This document shows, piece after piece, positions 9,239 through 17,406 of a stretch of DNA of 64,000 nt. This stretch comes from Humibacillus xanthopallidus. Lineage in GTDB: Bacteria > Actinomycetota > Actinomycetes > Actinomycetales > Dermatophilaceae. Below the pieces are notes generated by a model that did no database searches, was not told the DNA's origin, and worked only from the letters and a program-made list of their open reading frames with translations. The stretch covers positions 930,001 to 994,000 of the forward strand of contig NZ_VFQF01000002.1 of assembly GCF_006717145.1 (NCBI RefSeq). Reading direction: 5' to 3'. How positions within the stretch are numbered: position 1 is the first letter of the stretch; the number at the start of each line of letters is the position of its first letter. The translations under genes were made by a program, and so were the position numbers.

Positions 9239-10459
9239 GTGGTCCAGACCACGTCAGACCCCCCGTGGTTGTCTCTCCCGGCCGAAATCAGCACTGTGCT
9301 CCGTCCGGTCGTGCGTGACATCGTCGAGGCCATCATCGAGGGCATCCCCCGTGGCGTGCCCGTCTATGCGATGCCGATGGAGGGCCGCTTCGGCCAAGGC
9401 GTCCGGCAGGGCGTGACCGTCGCCCTCAACCGCTTCCTCGACCTGCCCGGCACCCGGCTCGACGCGCTCTCGCCCGACGGCAAGTGGATCTACGAGAGCC
9501 TCGGCCGCGGGGAGGTGCGCTCGGGGCGCAGCCTCGAGTCCCTCCTTGCCGCCTACCGCTACGGCGCCCGGGTGACCTTCCGCGCCATCTCGCGGCTCGT
9601 CGACGTCTCGCAGATGTCTCCCGACGTGCTGCTCTCCCTGGGGGAGTCGCTCTTCGCCTACATCGACGAGATCTCGGCGGCCAGCGCGCAGGGGTATGCG
9701 CAGGAGCAGTCCGAGCGCGCGGGCGAGCAGCAGCGGCTGCGAGCCGAGCTGCTCGAGATGCTGCTGCGCGGCGACTCGAGCGACGGAGGCCCGGCTCGGC
9801 TCGCCGCCGCCGTCGGCTGGACCCTGCCCGAGTCGGTCGTCGTCGCCCTCGTGCCCTTCCCCCACGTCGAGGGGCTGCGCGCGGGGCTCGGACCCGAGGG
9901 TCTGGTGGCCGAGCGCGGCACCGACGTCGTCGTCGTCTTCCCCTCCAGCTCCGGGTTGCGGCGCCGTCGCGAGCTCGAACGCGCTCTCGCCGGCCGCCGC
10001 GCCGTCGTCGGGCCGCCGCGGCCCTGGCAGCAGGCGGGGGAGTCGCTCCAGCTCGCGACCTCGGCGGGCGCCCACGGCATCGGCCGCCCGCTCGACGCCG
10101 AACCCGGCGGGGCTGTGGGGGCGGTGGGGGCGGTGGGGGCCGGCGCCACGGTGTGGGTCGAGGACCACCTCGCCGAGCTCGTCGTGCGGGCCGAACCGCT
10201 GGCGACGGACGACCTCGCTCGCCGGCGCCTGGCCCCGCTGGAGGGCCTGCGGCCGCTCGTGCGTGCCCGGCTCACCGAGACCCTCCTGTCGTGGCTGCGT
10301 CACCAGGGACAGCGGACGCCGATCGCCGACGAGCTCTTCGTGCACCAGCAGACCGTCGGCTACCGGGTCGCCCAGCTCAAGCAGATCTTCGGCGACGACC
10401 TCGACGACCCCGAGGTGCGCTTCGAGCTCGAGCTGGTCCTCCGGGCCGGCCACCGCTGA
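9239..10459 (+). CDS. PucR-family transcriptional regulator
   Basis: I place the start at GTG 9239, which follows AGGAGGG by four bases. A longer frame from 9209 has no ribosome site. The 406-residue protein has a RsbR/PucR-like helical N-terminal region. Its C-terminal PucR helix-turn-helix spans about the last 60 residues, with FVHQQTVGYRVAQLKQIFGDD. Divergence from the desaturase/reductase operon suggests it controls fatty-acid unsaturation, perhaps in response to lipid state or temperature, but no ligand can be deduced. A 9-bp triple repeat in the middle encodes a Gly-Ala-Val linker. Confidence 0.88.
   Translation: MVQTTSDPPWLSLPAEISTVLRPVVRDIVEAIIEGIPRGVPVYAMPMEGRFGQGVRQGVTVALNRFLDLPGTRLDALSPDGKWIYESLGRGEVRSGRSLESLLAAYRYGARVTFRAISRLVDVSQMSPDVLLSLGESLFAYIDEISAASAQGYAQEQSERAGEQQRLRAELLEMLLRGDSSDGGPARLAAAVGWTLPESVVVALVPFPHVEGLRAGLGPEGLVAERGTDVVVVFPSSSGLRRRRELERALAGRRAVVGPPRPWQQAGESLQLATSAGAHGIGRPLDAEPGGAVGAVGAVGAGATVWVEDHLAELVVRAEPLATDDLARRRLAPLEGLRPLVRARLTETLLSWLRHQGQRTPIADELFVHQQTVGYRVAQLKQIFGDDLDDPEVRFELELVLRAGHR
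10115..10141 (+). repeat. three tandem 9-bp units inside the PucR gene
   Basis: GTGGGGGCG occurs three times in a row (last base variable), encoding repeated Val-Gly-Ala. Unit number can change without breaking the frame, so this linker may vary in length between strains. Confidence 0.8.
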
Positions 10460-10566
10460 GCCCAGCGGAGGGGGCCTCGGGGCGGGCCTGAGAGCCGAGC
10501 GGACCGGGGGTGTCGGCGGGCCCGCTGAGCCGAGCGGGCGGCATACGCCCTCGGCTAGGCGTTCGC

Positions 10567-10636
10567 GCAACACACCGAGAAACCGTCAACCCCACGAGGT
10601 ATGCCGCGTGGGGTTGACGACTGCTCGGTGTGTTGC
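10567..10636. terminator. two-tier bidirectional hairpin
   Basis: An outer 13-bp stem (10567-10579 with 10624-10636) encloses an inner 12-bp stem (10585-10596 with 10607-10618), separated by 5-base internal loops. The apical loop contains the octamer GTATGCCG. It separates the convergent PucR and dehydrogenase genes. Confidence 0.8.
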
Positions 10637-10658
10637 TGGGCCGGGGCGCGGCGCCGGG

Positions 10659-11624
10659 TCAGAGGAGGCGGATCGGGGCGCCGTCGAGGAAGGCGACGAT
10701 GTCGTCGACAACTCCAGCGAAGAACGTCGCGTAGACGTCCTCGGTGACGTAGCCGAGGTGTGGTGTGAGCAGTGTGCGGGGCGCGGTCCGGAGCGGGTGG
10801 TCGACCGGCAGCGGCTCCTCGTCGAAGACGTCGAGGCCGACGCCGCCGAGGTGCCCGGCGTCAAGGGCGGCGACGAGAGCGGCCTCGTCGATGATCGGCC
10901 CGCGTGAGGTGTTGACGAGCAGCGCGTCGGGACGCATGAGGCCCAGCTCTCGGTGCGAGAGGAGCCCGCGGGTGCCCTCGCCGAGCACGAGGTGGATCGA
11001 CACGACGTGCGAGGCGGCGAGCAGGTCGTCGAGCCCGACCGCCCGTGCTCCAGCGGCTGCCGCCCGCTCGTCGGTGAGATGGGGGCTCCAGGCGATGACG
11101 TCCATGCCGAAGGCGCGCCCGACCGCGGCCACCTGGCTGCCGAGGCGTCCCACGCCGAGCAGTCCGAGCGTGCGACCTGCGAGGTCGGTGCCGACCGTCG
11201 TCTGCCAACCACCCGTGCGCACGGCGGTCGCCTCGGTCACGAGGTGCCGCGCGAGGCCGAGGATGAGCGCCCAGGTGAGCTCGGCGGGAGCCGACGCGCG
11301 GCTCTCCGTGCCACTGACGGTGATGCCTGCAGCAGCGGCCGCCGCCAGGTCGATGCTCGCGTTACGACGACCCGTCGTCACGACGAGACGAAGGCGGGGG
11401 AGCCGGCCGAGCACCTCGGCCGGCAACGGGGTGCGCTCGCGCATGACGACGACCGCGTCGACGTCGGCGAGACGCCCGACGAGTGCGTCGGTCTCGCTGA
11501 CGTGGTCGCGGAAGACGACGACCGTGCACGGCTCCCCGGTGGGTCCGGTGCGCGAGGTCACGGGCGACCAGTCGGCACTCGTGAGGGCCACACCCTGGTA
11601 GTCGTCGAGCACCGCGATCCGCAT
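10659..11624 (-). CDS. D-isomer-specific 2-hydroxyacid dehydrogenase
   Basis: The 321-residue protein has the Rossmann motif GLLGVGRLGSQVA. Its catalytic residues sit in expected contexts: Arg in NTSRGPIID, Glu in DVFDEEPLP and His in TPHLGYV. It should reduce or oxidise a 2-keto/2-hydroxy acid with NAD(P)H. It resembles the phosphoglycerate dehydrogenase-like branch but lacks the C-terminal ACT/regulatory part of SerA, so the substrate is open. It is a single gene, bounded by the tRNA cluster terminator upstream and the two-tier hairpin downstream. Confidence 0.9.
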   Translation of the reverse strand: MRIAVLDDYQGVALTSADWSPVTSRTGPTGEPCTVVVFRDHVSETDALVGRLADVDAVVVMRERTPLPAEVLGRLPRLRLVVTTGRRNASIDLAAAAAAGITVSGTESRASAPAELTWALILGLARHLVTEATAVRTGGWQTTVGTDLAGRTLGLLGVGRLGSQVAAVGRAFGMDVIAWSPHLTDERAAAAGARAVGLDDLLAASHVVSIHLVLGEGTRGLLSHRELGLMRPDALLVNTSRGPIIDEAALVAALDAGHLGGVGLDVFDEEPLPVDHPLRTAPRTLLTPHLGYVTEDVYATFFAGVVDDIVAFLDGAPIRLL

Positions 11625-11645
11625 CCGCCCACCCTAGAACGCCGA

Positions 11646-11674
11646 AAGCGCCGCTCTCGCTGAGAGCGGCGCTT
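11646..11674 (-). terminator. terminator of the tRNA-Glu/tRNA-Asp pair
   Basis: A perfect 13-bp stem (11646-11658 and 11662-11674) with loop GCT lies 10 bp beyond tRNA-Asp. Reading leftward it is followed by TTTCGG, giving a short U-tract. Confidence 0.85.
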
Positions 11675-11684
11675 CCGTGTGAAG

Positions 11685-11758
11685 CGACCCCGACCGGGCT
11701 CGAACCGGCGACCTCCGCCGTGACAGGGCGGCGCGCTAACCAACTGCGCTACGGGGCC
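11685..11758 (-). tRNA. tRNA-Asp (GTC)
   Basis: The complement folds with acceptor arms GGCCCCG and CGGGGTC, anticodon loop CTGTCAC with GTC (11722-11724), and T-loop GGTTCGAGCCC. No CCA is encoded. It follows tRNA-Glu in the same direction, 41 bp apart, and a hairpin terminator is downstream. Confidence 0.96.
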
Positions 11759-11799
11759 TTACTGGTGGTGCTTGTCGTGCTGGGTGGAACTGTACTGCG

Positions 11800-11872
11800 T
11801 ATCCCCAACGGGATTCGAACCCGTGCTGCCGCCGTGAAAGGGCGGAGTCCTAGGCCGCTAGACGATGGGGAC
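11800..11872 (-). tRNA. tRNA-Glu (TTC)
   Basis: Acceptor arms GTCCCCA and TGGGGAT, a D-arm CGTCTAGCGGCCTAGGAC and anticodon loop CTTTCAC with TTC (11836-11838) identify tRNA-Glu. No CCA is encoded. It is first of a Glu-Asp pair, a common actinobacterial arrangement. About 115 bp of spacer upstream must hold its promoter. Confidence 0.96.
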
Positions 11873-11987
11873 CGGCCCGACCATTCCGTTTGGGACGTCG
11901 AAACTATATGGTCTGCGAGGTCGCCCGACCAAATCGGCCGCGATCCGGCCCTTTTCACGCTCCTTCCACGCTCGTCCCACGCGTGGA

Positions 11988-13034
11988 TCAGCCCTTGGCC
12001 CACGCCCGCACGTCGTCGACGGGCCACGTCGTGACGATGCGCTCGGCGGCGATGCCGAGTCGTTCGGCGCGCTCGCAGCCGAGCGACTTCATGTCGAGCT
12101 GCCCGGGCGCGTGCGCGTCGGAGTCGATCGTGAAGAGGCAGCCGAGGTCCCGGGCGAGCTCGATGAGCTCGTCGGGCGGGTCGCACCGCTCGGGCCGCGA
12201 GTTGATCTCGACGGCGACGTCGTGCTCGAGGCAGGCGCGGAAGACCTTCTCGGCGTCGAACTGCGACGGCGGCCGCTTGCCCCGGCCGCCCGTGACGAGC
12301 TGGCCCGTGCAGTGGGCGAGGACGTTGGTGTGCGGGTTGCGCACGGCCGCGACCATGCGCGGCGTCATCTCGAACGACGGCTGGCGCAGCTTGGAGTGGA
12401 TCGACGCGGTGACGACGTCGAGCTGGTCGAGCATGTCGTCGTCCTGGTCGAGCGTGCCGTCGAGGTGGATGTCGACCTCGATGCCCTTGAGGAGCGTGAA
12501 GGCGTCGCCGAGGCTCGTGTTGATCGCCTCGACGCGCATCAGCTGGTCGGTGAGGCGCTCGCGGCTCAGGCCGTTGGCGACGGTGAGCCGGGGCGAGTGG
12601 TCGGTCAGGGCCATCCACTCCTGCCCGAGCTCGACGGCTGCCAGCACCATCTCCTCGATCGGGCTGCCCCCGTCGCTCCAGTTGGAGTGGGCGTGCAGGT
12701 CACCGCGCAGCGCGGCATACAGCTCGGCGCCCCCGGTCGTCAGGGGAGCCCCGTGCTTCTCCTCCGCCGAGGCGAGGTAGGCCGGCATGACGCCGCGGAC
12801 GGCCTGCCCGATGATGGCGGCGCTGGAGTCGCCGATTCCCTTGATCTGCTTGAGAGTTCCGGCCTCGACGCGCTCGCGGAGCTCGTCCTCCGGGATGAGC
12901 GTGATCGCCTCGCTCGCCTTGCGGAAGGCGTCGACGCGATAGCTGCTCTCGCGCCCTCTCTCGAGCAGGAAGCAGATGCGTCGCAGCGCCTCCTGGGGGC
13001 TCATCGGCGCCTGCGGCGGGGTCGGCTGCTCCAT
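11988..13034 (-). CDS. PHP-domain protein with N-terminal helix-hairpin-helix
   Basis: The 348-residue protein starts with a region like the 8-kDa/HhH part of PolX polymerases (residues 10-85, with IKGIGDSSAAIIGQ). It continues with a PHP phosphoesterase domain showing metal motifs DLHAHSNWSDG, LTDHS, GIEVDIH, HCTG and DSDAHAPG. It lacks the polymerase palm domain. Such stand-alone PHP proteins may act as phosphatases or nucleases in repair. The start at 13034 lies just upstream of a Pro/Gln-rich segment. It is a single gene. Confidence 0.88.
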   Translation of the reverse strand: MEQPTPPQAPMSPQEALRRICFLLERGRESSYRVDAFRKASEAITLIPEDELRERVEAGTLKQIKGIGDSSAAIIGQAVRGVMPAYLASAEEKHGAPLTTGGAELYAALRGDLHAHSNWSDGGSPIEEMVLAAVELGQEWMALTDHSPRLTVANGLSRERLTDQLMRVEAINTSLGDAFTLLKGIEVDIHLDGTLDQDDDMLDQLDVVTASIHSKLRQPSFEMTPRMVAAVRNPHTNVLAHCTGQLVTGGRGKRPPSQFDAEKVFRACLEHDVAVEINSRPERCDPPDELIELARDLGCLFTIDSDAHAPGQLDMKSLGCERAERLGIAAERIVTTWPVDDVRAWAKG

Positions 13035-13125
13035 GTCGGCAGCCTAGCCAGCGGGTCCGACGCCGGAGCGCCCTCATGCCGGAGCGGGCGAGCGCTCGCC
13101 CGCTCGCGCGCGGTGGCCCGGCGGC

Positions 13126-14037
13126 CTAGCGCTGCGGCGTCGAGAGGGTGCCGTCCGGCAGCTTGCCCGTGTCGGCGGCCACCTCGACGGAGACGAGGTC
13201 CGGCCCGTAGTGCCGCGCCAGGACCCCGGGGTCGAGGCCCTCGACGGCCGCCACGACGACCCGGTCGCTGCGCCCGTCGATGCGCACGCCGGTGATGTCG
13301 ACGCCTTGCGCCCGCCACTGGGGAGCGTCGGCGACGATCTGGTCGAGGACGGCGCGCTTGGCGGCGTACGAGTGGGTGACGGTCCTGAACTCCACGTCGC
13401 CGGGCGACGGCATCGCGTCGGTGACGAGCGCCTCGAGCGCCGGGTCGGTTCGCGTGACCGTCACGACGATGCGGTCCGTGCCGTCGCCCGCGGCATACGC
13501 GCCGGCGAAGACGTCGGCGAACTCCGTCACGAGGCGCGGCTCGACGGTCTCGAATGCCGTGCGCTGCGGCGTCGTCGGCCCGGTGAACCACGCCGACCCG
13601 TCCTGGGCGCCCGAGACGCCCCCGGGCGCACTCGGCAGGCTCGGCGCCGTCGGTATGCCGGTCGGCAGGCTCGTCGGGAGCAGCCCCGCACCGGTGTCAC
13701 CGCCGGTCGCTGCGCCCTTGTCAGCGCCCGCGGCGTCGCTGACGGCGCGCTCCTCCATGGCGGAGCCGGCGCTCGTGCTCGACCCCGCGCCCTGCTGCCC
13801 GACCACCCAGGCGCCGCCGACCGCACCGACGACGACGACGGCAGCGGCAGCGCCGAGCAGCCCGTTGCGGCGGCGTGACGTGCGGGCGCGTCCTCGCAGG
13901 AGGGCGCGCTGCGCGAAGAGGTCGTCGCGAGGGGGCTCGAGGTCGTCCACGGCACCCAGCACCTTTCGCAGTCGGTCGCCGCCGTCCTCGGGCTGGTTGG
14001 GCCCAGAGGCCGGGAGGCGGGTCGGGTCGTCGGTCAT
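13126..14037 (-). CDS. membrane-anchored protein paired with a SigE-type sigma factor
   Basis: The 303-residue protein has a charged cytoplasmic N-terminus (about 55 residues) and one membrane segment at about 60-80 (LLGAAAAVVVVGAVGGAWVV). An extracytoplasmic Ser/Gly/Ala-rich linker and a folded domain follow. Its start overlaps the stop of the sigma gene by ATGA, so they are translationally coupled. That position and topology fit an anti-sigma or signalling partner, but I see no zinc-binding anti-sigma motif (HxxxCxxC). A Gly-Ile-Pro in the linker uses the very rare ATA codon because the octamer GTATGCCG falls there (13653-13660). Confidence 0.8.
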   Translation of the reverse strand: MTDDPTRLPASGPNQPEDGGDRLRKVLGAVDDLEPPRDDLFAQRALLRGRARTSRRRNGLLGAAAAVVVVGAVGGAWVVGQQGAGSSTSAGSAMEERAVSDAAGADKGAATGGDTGAGLLPTSLPTGIPTAPSLPSAPGGVSGAQDGSAWFTGPTTPQRTAFETVEPRLVTEFADVFAGAYAAGDGTDRIVVTVTRTDPALEALVTDAMPSPGDVEFRTVTHSYAAKRAVLDQIVADAPQWRAQGVDITGVRIDGRSDRVVVAAVEGLDPGVLARHYGPDLVSVEVAADTGKLPDGTLSTPQR

Positions 14038-14537
14038 GTCGCTGCTCCTGCCCCGGTGAGCGGTGGTTCGGCGAGCCGGTCACGCAGGGCCGCGAGGCCG
14101 CGGTGGACGTGGCTCTTGATGGTGCCCTCGGCCACCCCCGTGCACTCCGCGATCTGGGGCACCGTGAGGTCCTCCCAGAAGCGGAGCACGAGGACGGCGC
14201 GCTGCTTCTCGGGCAGGTCGGCGAGCAGGGCGGTGAGGGTCATCGCGAGCTCGCGGTCGTGGTCGGAGGTGGCTGGCTCCGGTGGGGCGTCGGTGAGGAC
14301 CTCGCGCTTCCGCTTGCGCTGGTCGTTGAGATAGAGGTTGAGCATGGTGCGCCTCGTGTAGGCCGTCTCGGCGCCCGTCGTGATGCGGGGCCAGGCGACG
14401 TACACCCGGGCGAGAGCCTCCTGGACGAGCTCGTCGCCGTCGGCCCAGTTGCCGCAGAGCAGGAAGGCGCGTCGGCGCAGCAGCGTCTGCCGCTCGTCGA
14501 CGAACGCGCGGAAGGCCGCTTCGTCCCTTCGCCTCAT
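14034..14537 (-). CDS. SigE-family (SigE70-type) RNA polymerase sigma factor
   Basis: I chose the ATG at 14537, preceded by GGGGAG. An upstream start at 14624 adds a non-conserved stretch. The 167-residue protein has sigma region 2 (AFRAFVDERQTLLRRRAFLLCGNWADGDELVQEALARVY). Region 4 (LPEKQRAVLVLRFWEDLTVPQIAECTGVAEGTIKSHVHRGL) follows. This is the short SigE70-type ECF-like group widespread in actinobacteria. It is co-transcribed with the membrane protein at 13126-14037. Its regulon is unknown. Confidence 0.92.
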   Translation of the reverse strand: MRRRDEAAFRAFVDERQTLLRRRAFLLCGNWADGDELVQEALARVYVAWPRITTGAETAYTRRTMLNLYLNDQRKRKREVLTDAPPEPATSDHDRELAMTLTALLADLPEKQRAVLVLRFWEDLTVPQIAECTGVAEGTIKSHVHRGLAALRDRLAEPPLTGAGAAT

Positions 14538-14669
14538 CTGCTCCCCGCCGGGTGTCGTGGTGTGTGTGGGGCCGTGGTTGGTCGTGTGGTGTTGTCGTAC
14601 ACCAGCATGGACACGCGAGGCCACCGAACCGTTGCACCCCGGCGACGGTCCGACGGCCGACGCCTCGAG

Positions 14670-15290
14670 TCAGGCGATGCGGCCGAGCTCGAGCAGGGCG
14701 AGCATGAGGGCTGCAACGGTCTCGCCGTCGGTGATCTCGCCGCGGCGGATCATGTCCAGGACCTCGCTGACAGGCACGCGCGAGACGGCCGAGATGCCCT
14801 CCGCGATCTGCTCGCCGGAGCGCGCGTCGTCCCCGTGGCCGGGTGCGGCGCTGTCCGCGGCCGTGCCGACCTCGTGGAGGTCGGTCGCGAGATAGACCAC
14901 CTCGGGCGCGCGGCAGATGCCGTTGAGGGCCGACATCTCGCCGACCCGGCGCCAGGTCCCGGCGGTGAGGCCGGTCTCCTCGTCCAGCTCGCGTCGGGCG
15001 GCGACGAGGGGGTCCTCGCCGTCGGTGCCACCCGCGGGCACCTCGATCGACGTGCCGACCGTGTGCCGGTCGACGGTGACGAGCACGACCTCGTCGGCGT
15101 CGGTGAGCGCGACGACGAAGACCGCGGGTCGGCGCAGCTCGACCACCCCGTAGGTGCCGGGCGACCCGTCAGGCCTGACCACCTCGTCCTCGCGCACGAC
15201 GATCCACGGGTTCTCGTAGGCCACCCGGGTGCGGGTCACCGGCCAGCTCACCGGGGGTGTCGCTCTCGCATGCCCCGATCCTCGCACCAC
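14670..15290 (-). CDS. Nudix hydrolase (ADP-ribose pyrophosphatase-like)
   Basis: The 206-residue protein contains a complete Nudix box, starting GGTDGEDPLVAARREL and ending DEETGL. It fits GX5EX7REUXEEXGU except that the first acidic position is shifted by one. The surrounding strands (VVELRRPAVFVVALTD, EVVLVTVDRH) resemble ADP-ribose pyrophosphatases. It would hydrolyse a nucleoside diphosphate linked to another moiety. The start is uncertain: GTG at 15290, or in-frame GTGs about 13-16 codons later. Confidence 0.85.
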   Translation of the reverse strand: MVRGSGHARATPPVSWPVTRTRVAYENPWIVVREDEVVRPDGSPGTYGVVELRRPAVFVVALTDADEVVLVTVDRHTVGTSIEVPAGGTDGEDPLVAARRELDEETGLTAGTWRRVGEMSALNGICRAPEVVYLATDLHEVGTAADSAAPGHGDDARSGEQIAEGISAVSRVPVSEVLDMIRRGEITDGETVAALMLALLELGRIA

Positions 15291-15350
15291 GACACGGCGA
15301 AGCCCGGCAGGTGGCCGGGGCCCGGCGGCCGGGGTCTCCGGACCCGCCGG

Positions 15351-15830
15351 TCAGTCCGTGAGGGTGAGCAGCACGATAGCGCGGCCAGCCGTGCCCGCCC
15401 GCACCTCGTCGAGCGTCGGCTGCCGGTCGACGTTGACCTTGAGACCGACCCGGTTGGCGCGCGTGGGGCCGAGGCCCTGGAGCAGGCGCACGAAGATCTC
15501 TGCGACGCGGTCGGGGTCCTCCTCGAGGACCGCGTGCGCTCGCCGACGTCGCCCGTCGATGGTCACCTCGAGGTCCGCGCCCCCGCGCAGGTTGACCCGC
15601 CAGGCGCCTCCTCCGAAGGTCAGCAGCTGACCGTCGAGCTCGTGTCGGCCGACCGGCACGTCGTAGACCCGTCCGGTGCGACGGCCCTTCACGTGCAGCA
15701 CCATGAGGCCCTTGCTCGCGATGCCGTGCACCGGCGACCCGAGGATCGTGCGCAGCACCGGGTTGACGACCTTGACCATCGCGGCGGGGGCGAGGGCCTG
15801 CTCCACCGCGGGCTTCGACATGTCGGCCAT
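15351..15830 (-). CDS. deazaflavin-dependent nitroreductase-like (DUF385) protein
   Basis: About 159 residues from the ATG at 15830. The region VVNPVLRTILGSPVHGIASKGLMVLHVKGRRTGRVYDVPVG and the GGGAWRVNLRGG stretch resemble the split-barrel F420-dependent nitroreductase family (PF04075) common in actinobacteria. Members bind F420 and reduce various substrates. The C-terminal third is less typical. A start three codons later is equally possible. The ribosome site is weak. Confidence 0.7.
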   Translation of the reverse strand: MADMSKPAVEQALAPAAMVKVVNPVLRTILGSPVHGIASKGLMVLHVKGRRTGRVYDVPVGRHELDGQLLTFGGGAWRVNLRGGADLEVTIDGRRRRAHAVLEEDPDRVAEIFVRLLQGLGPTRANRVGLKVNVDRQPTLDEVRAGTAGRAIVLLTLTD

Positions 15831-15949
15831 GGCTACAGGGTGGCACCGCGCGGGCCGCGCCGACGGGTTTCGCCGCATCGTGCTCGCGGGTGGCCCGCGA
15901 TGTCGCACGTCCGCACCACCGCCGGTATGCCGTGGGGCCGGGTTGCGCC

Positions 15950-16231
15950 TCAGGCGCCGGCGTCCCGGGAGGCGCGCCACACGGCATACGCCGGCCTGAG
16001 GCAGGTGCCGCAGGGGCGGAAGCCCGCGGCGACGGCGGTGGCCTCGTCGGCGAAGAAGACGCGGTGCTCGGCGTAGCCGCCACGGGCGAGGGCGGCGCGG
16101 GCCGAGCCGCAGTCGAGTCGGCCGTAGATGCGGTCGCGGGGGTTGCGGGCGTTGCCGCCCAGGGCGCCGGGGTTGTCGCTCTCGTAGGGCAGGCCGTCAG
16201 CGCCGACCAGTGTCCAGGTGCGTCCACTCAT
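15950..16231 (-). CDS. small Ada-type zinc-binding domain protein
   Basis: The 93-residue protein matches the methyl-phosphotriester zinc domain of Ada at its C-terminal half: HRVFFADEATAVAAGFRPCGTCLRP. Cys residues are at about 41, 74 and 77, so one of the four Ada zinc cysteines is missing, and His56 could replace it. It overlaps the Ogt gene by ATGA (16228-16231) and is third in the sigma-ogt-ada-like operon. A stand-alone methyl sensor or metal-binding accessory is possible. The last codons lie inside an inverted pair of the octamer (15925-15932 and 15982-15989). Confidence 0.8.
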   Translation of the reverse strand: MSGRTWTLVGADGLPYESDNPGALGGNARNPRDRIYGRLDCGSARAALARGGYAEHRVFFADEATAVAAGFRPCGTCLRPAYAVWRASRDAGA

Positions 16232-16842
16232 GCGGCGGACTCTATGTCGAGCAGGAGGCGCTTGGCGGCGGTTCCTCCGAGATAGCCGCCCAGGCCGCCG
16301 TCGGAGCGGACCACGCGGTGGCAGGGCACGACGATCGGGATGGGGTTGGTCGCGCAGGCGCTGCCGACGGCCCGCACCGCTTTGGCGTTGCCGGCGGAGG
16401 CGGCGACCTGGGCGTAGCTCTCGGTGCGGCCGAAGGGGATGTCGCGCAGGTGTCGCAACACCTCGAGGCGGAAGCCGCGCGAGAGCCGCAGGTCGACGGG
16501 GATGTCGAAGGTGTGGCGGTGACCGTCGAAGTAGTCGTCGAGTTCACGCGCGATCTCGTCGAATCGCTTGTCGTCGTGCAGGATTCGCGGTCCGATGCGC
16601 GTGGCGAGCGAGCCGAGCACTGCGTCGTGGCCCTCGCTCTCGAAAGCGATGCGGGTGAGGCCGACCTCGGTGGCCGCGAGGAGCAGTCGGCCGACGGGGG
16701 AGTCGACGACGCGGTAGGTGAGGTCGAGCGAGTTTGTGGCAGAGGCGCTTTCGACCAGTCGGGCGTGCAGCACTGTGACATCGGCACCCACGGTATCGGA
16801 GTCGGTTGGGGAGGAAAGGGCGTGGATCAGGTTGTCAGACAT
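16228..16842 (-). CDS. ogt: methylated-DNA--protein-cysteine methyltransferase (first copy)
   Basis: The 204-residue protein has a ribonuclease-H-like N-terminal domain (50-110) and the Ogt/Ada-C domain. The acceptor motif is VPCHRVV, and FGRTESYAQVA precedes it. It removes methyl from O6-methylguanine by transfer to its own Cys. It overlaps the ECF sigma gene by 8 bp and the Ada-like gene by 4 bp, so all three are one translationally coupled operon. The N-terminal 35 residues are an extra, poorly conserved extension. Confidence 0.93.
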   Translation of the reverse strand: MSDNLIHALSSPTDSDTVGADVTVLHARLVESASATNSLDLTYRVVDSPVGRLLLAATEVGLTRIAFESEGHDAVLGSLATRIGPRILHDDKRFDEIARELDDYFDGHRHTFDIPVDLRLSRGFRLEVLRHLRDIPFGRTESYAQVAASAGNAKAVRAVGSACATNPIPIVVPCHRVVRSDGGLGGYLGGTAAKRLLLDIESAA

Positions 16843-17332
16843 GGGAGCTCACTTCGTTGGAGGCATAGGTGAGGCGCAGGCGGGCGATGCCGTCGGCGCA
16901 GGCTCGGCGCGCCGCTGCCGGTGTGCCGCCGACGATGGCGGCGACCTCGGTGTGCGGCAGGCCCGCGACGTGGTGGTAGGCGACGCACTGGCGCTGCTTG
17001 TCGGGCAGCGCTGCCAGGGCCGACCACAGGGCGTCGTCGGGCAGTGCCTGGTCGGGCCGTTCGCCCTGTGGAGCGGGTCGCTCGGGCAGCCGGTCGACCG
17101 GAGCGGCGCGCCGAGCCCGGGCCCGCGCGACGTCGATGGCCTTGCGGTGCGCGATGGTGATGAGCCAGCCGCGCACGTCGGCGTCGTCGGGCAGGTCGGG
17201 CCAGGCGCGGAGGGCGGAGAGGAAGGTCTCCGACCAGGCGTCGTCGGCCTCCTCCACCCCGAGCACGGCGCGGCAGACGCGCAGCACCACGGTGCCGTGC
17301 TCGGTGACGGCCTGCTCGAACGGTCGCTTCAT
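16835..17332 (-). CDS. ECF RNA polymerase sigma factor leading the ogt operon
   Basis: The 165-residue protein has region 2 (VLRVCRAVLGVEEADDAWSETFLSALRAW, WLITIAHRKAIDVARAR) and region 4 (ALAALPDKQRQCVAYHHVAGLPHTEVAAIVGGTPAAARR). No anti-sigma gene adjoins it. Downstream genes are DNA-alkylation repair proteins, so the sigma factor is the obvious candidate for inducing them, possibly with autoregulation. Upstream lies a repeat-rich region broken by an IS3-family insertion that may have changed its promoter context. Confidence 0.9.
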   Translation of the reverse strand: MKRPFEQAVTEHGTVVLRVCRAVLGVEEADDAWSETFLSALRAWPDLPDDADVRGWLITIAHRKAIDVARARARRAAPVDRLPERPAPQGERPDQALPDDALWSALAALPDKQRQCVAYHHVAGLPHTEVAAIVGGTPAAARRACADGIARLRLTYASNEVSSHV

Positions 17333-17406
17333 GTCCTGTGGACGCTCCAGCCTCGGAGGATGTGAGGTCCCAGTCTCCCCGATGCTGACGTCACCCCACG
17401 GACGTC

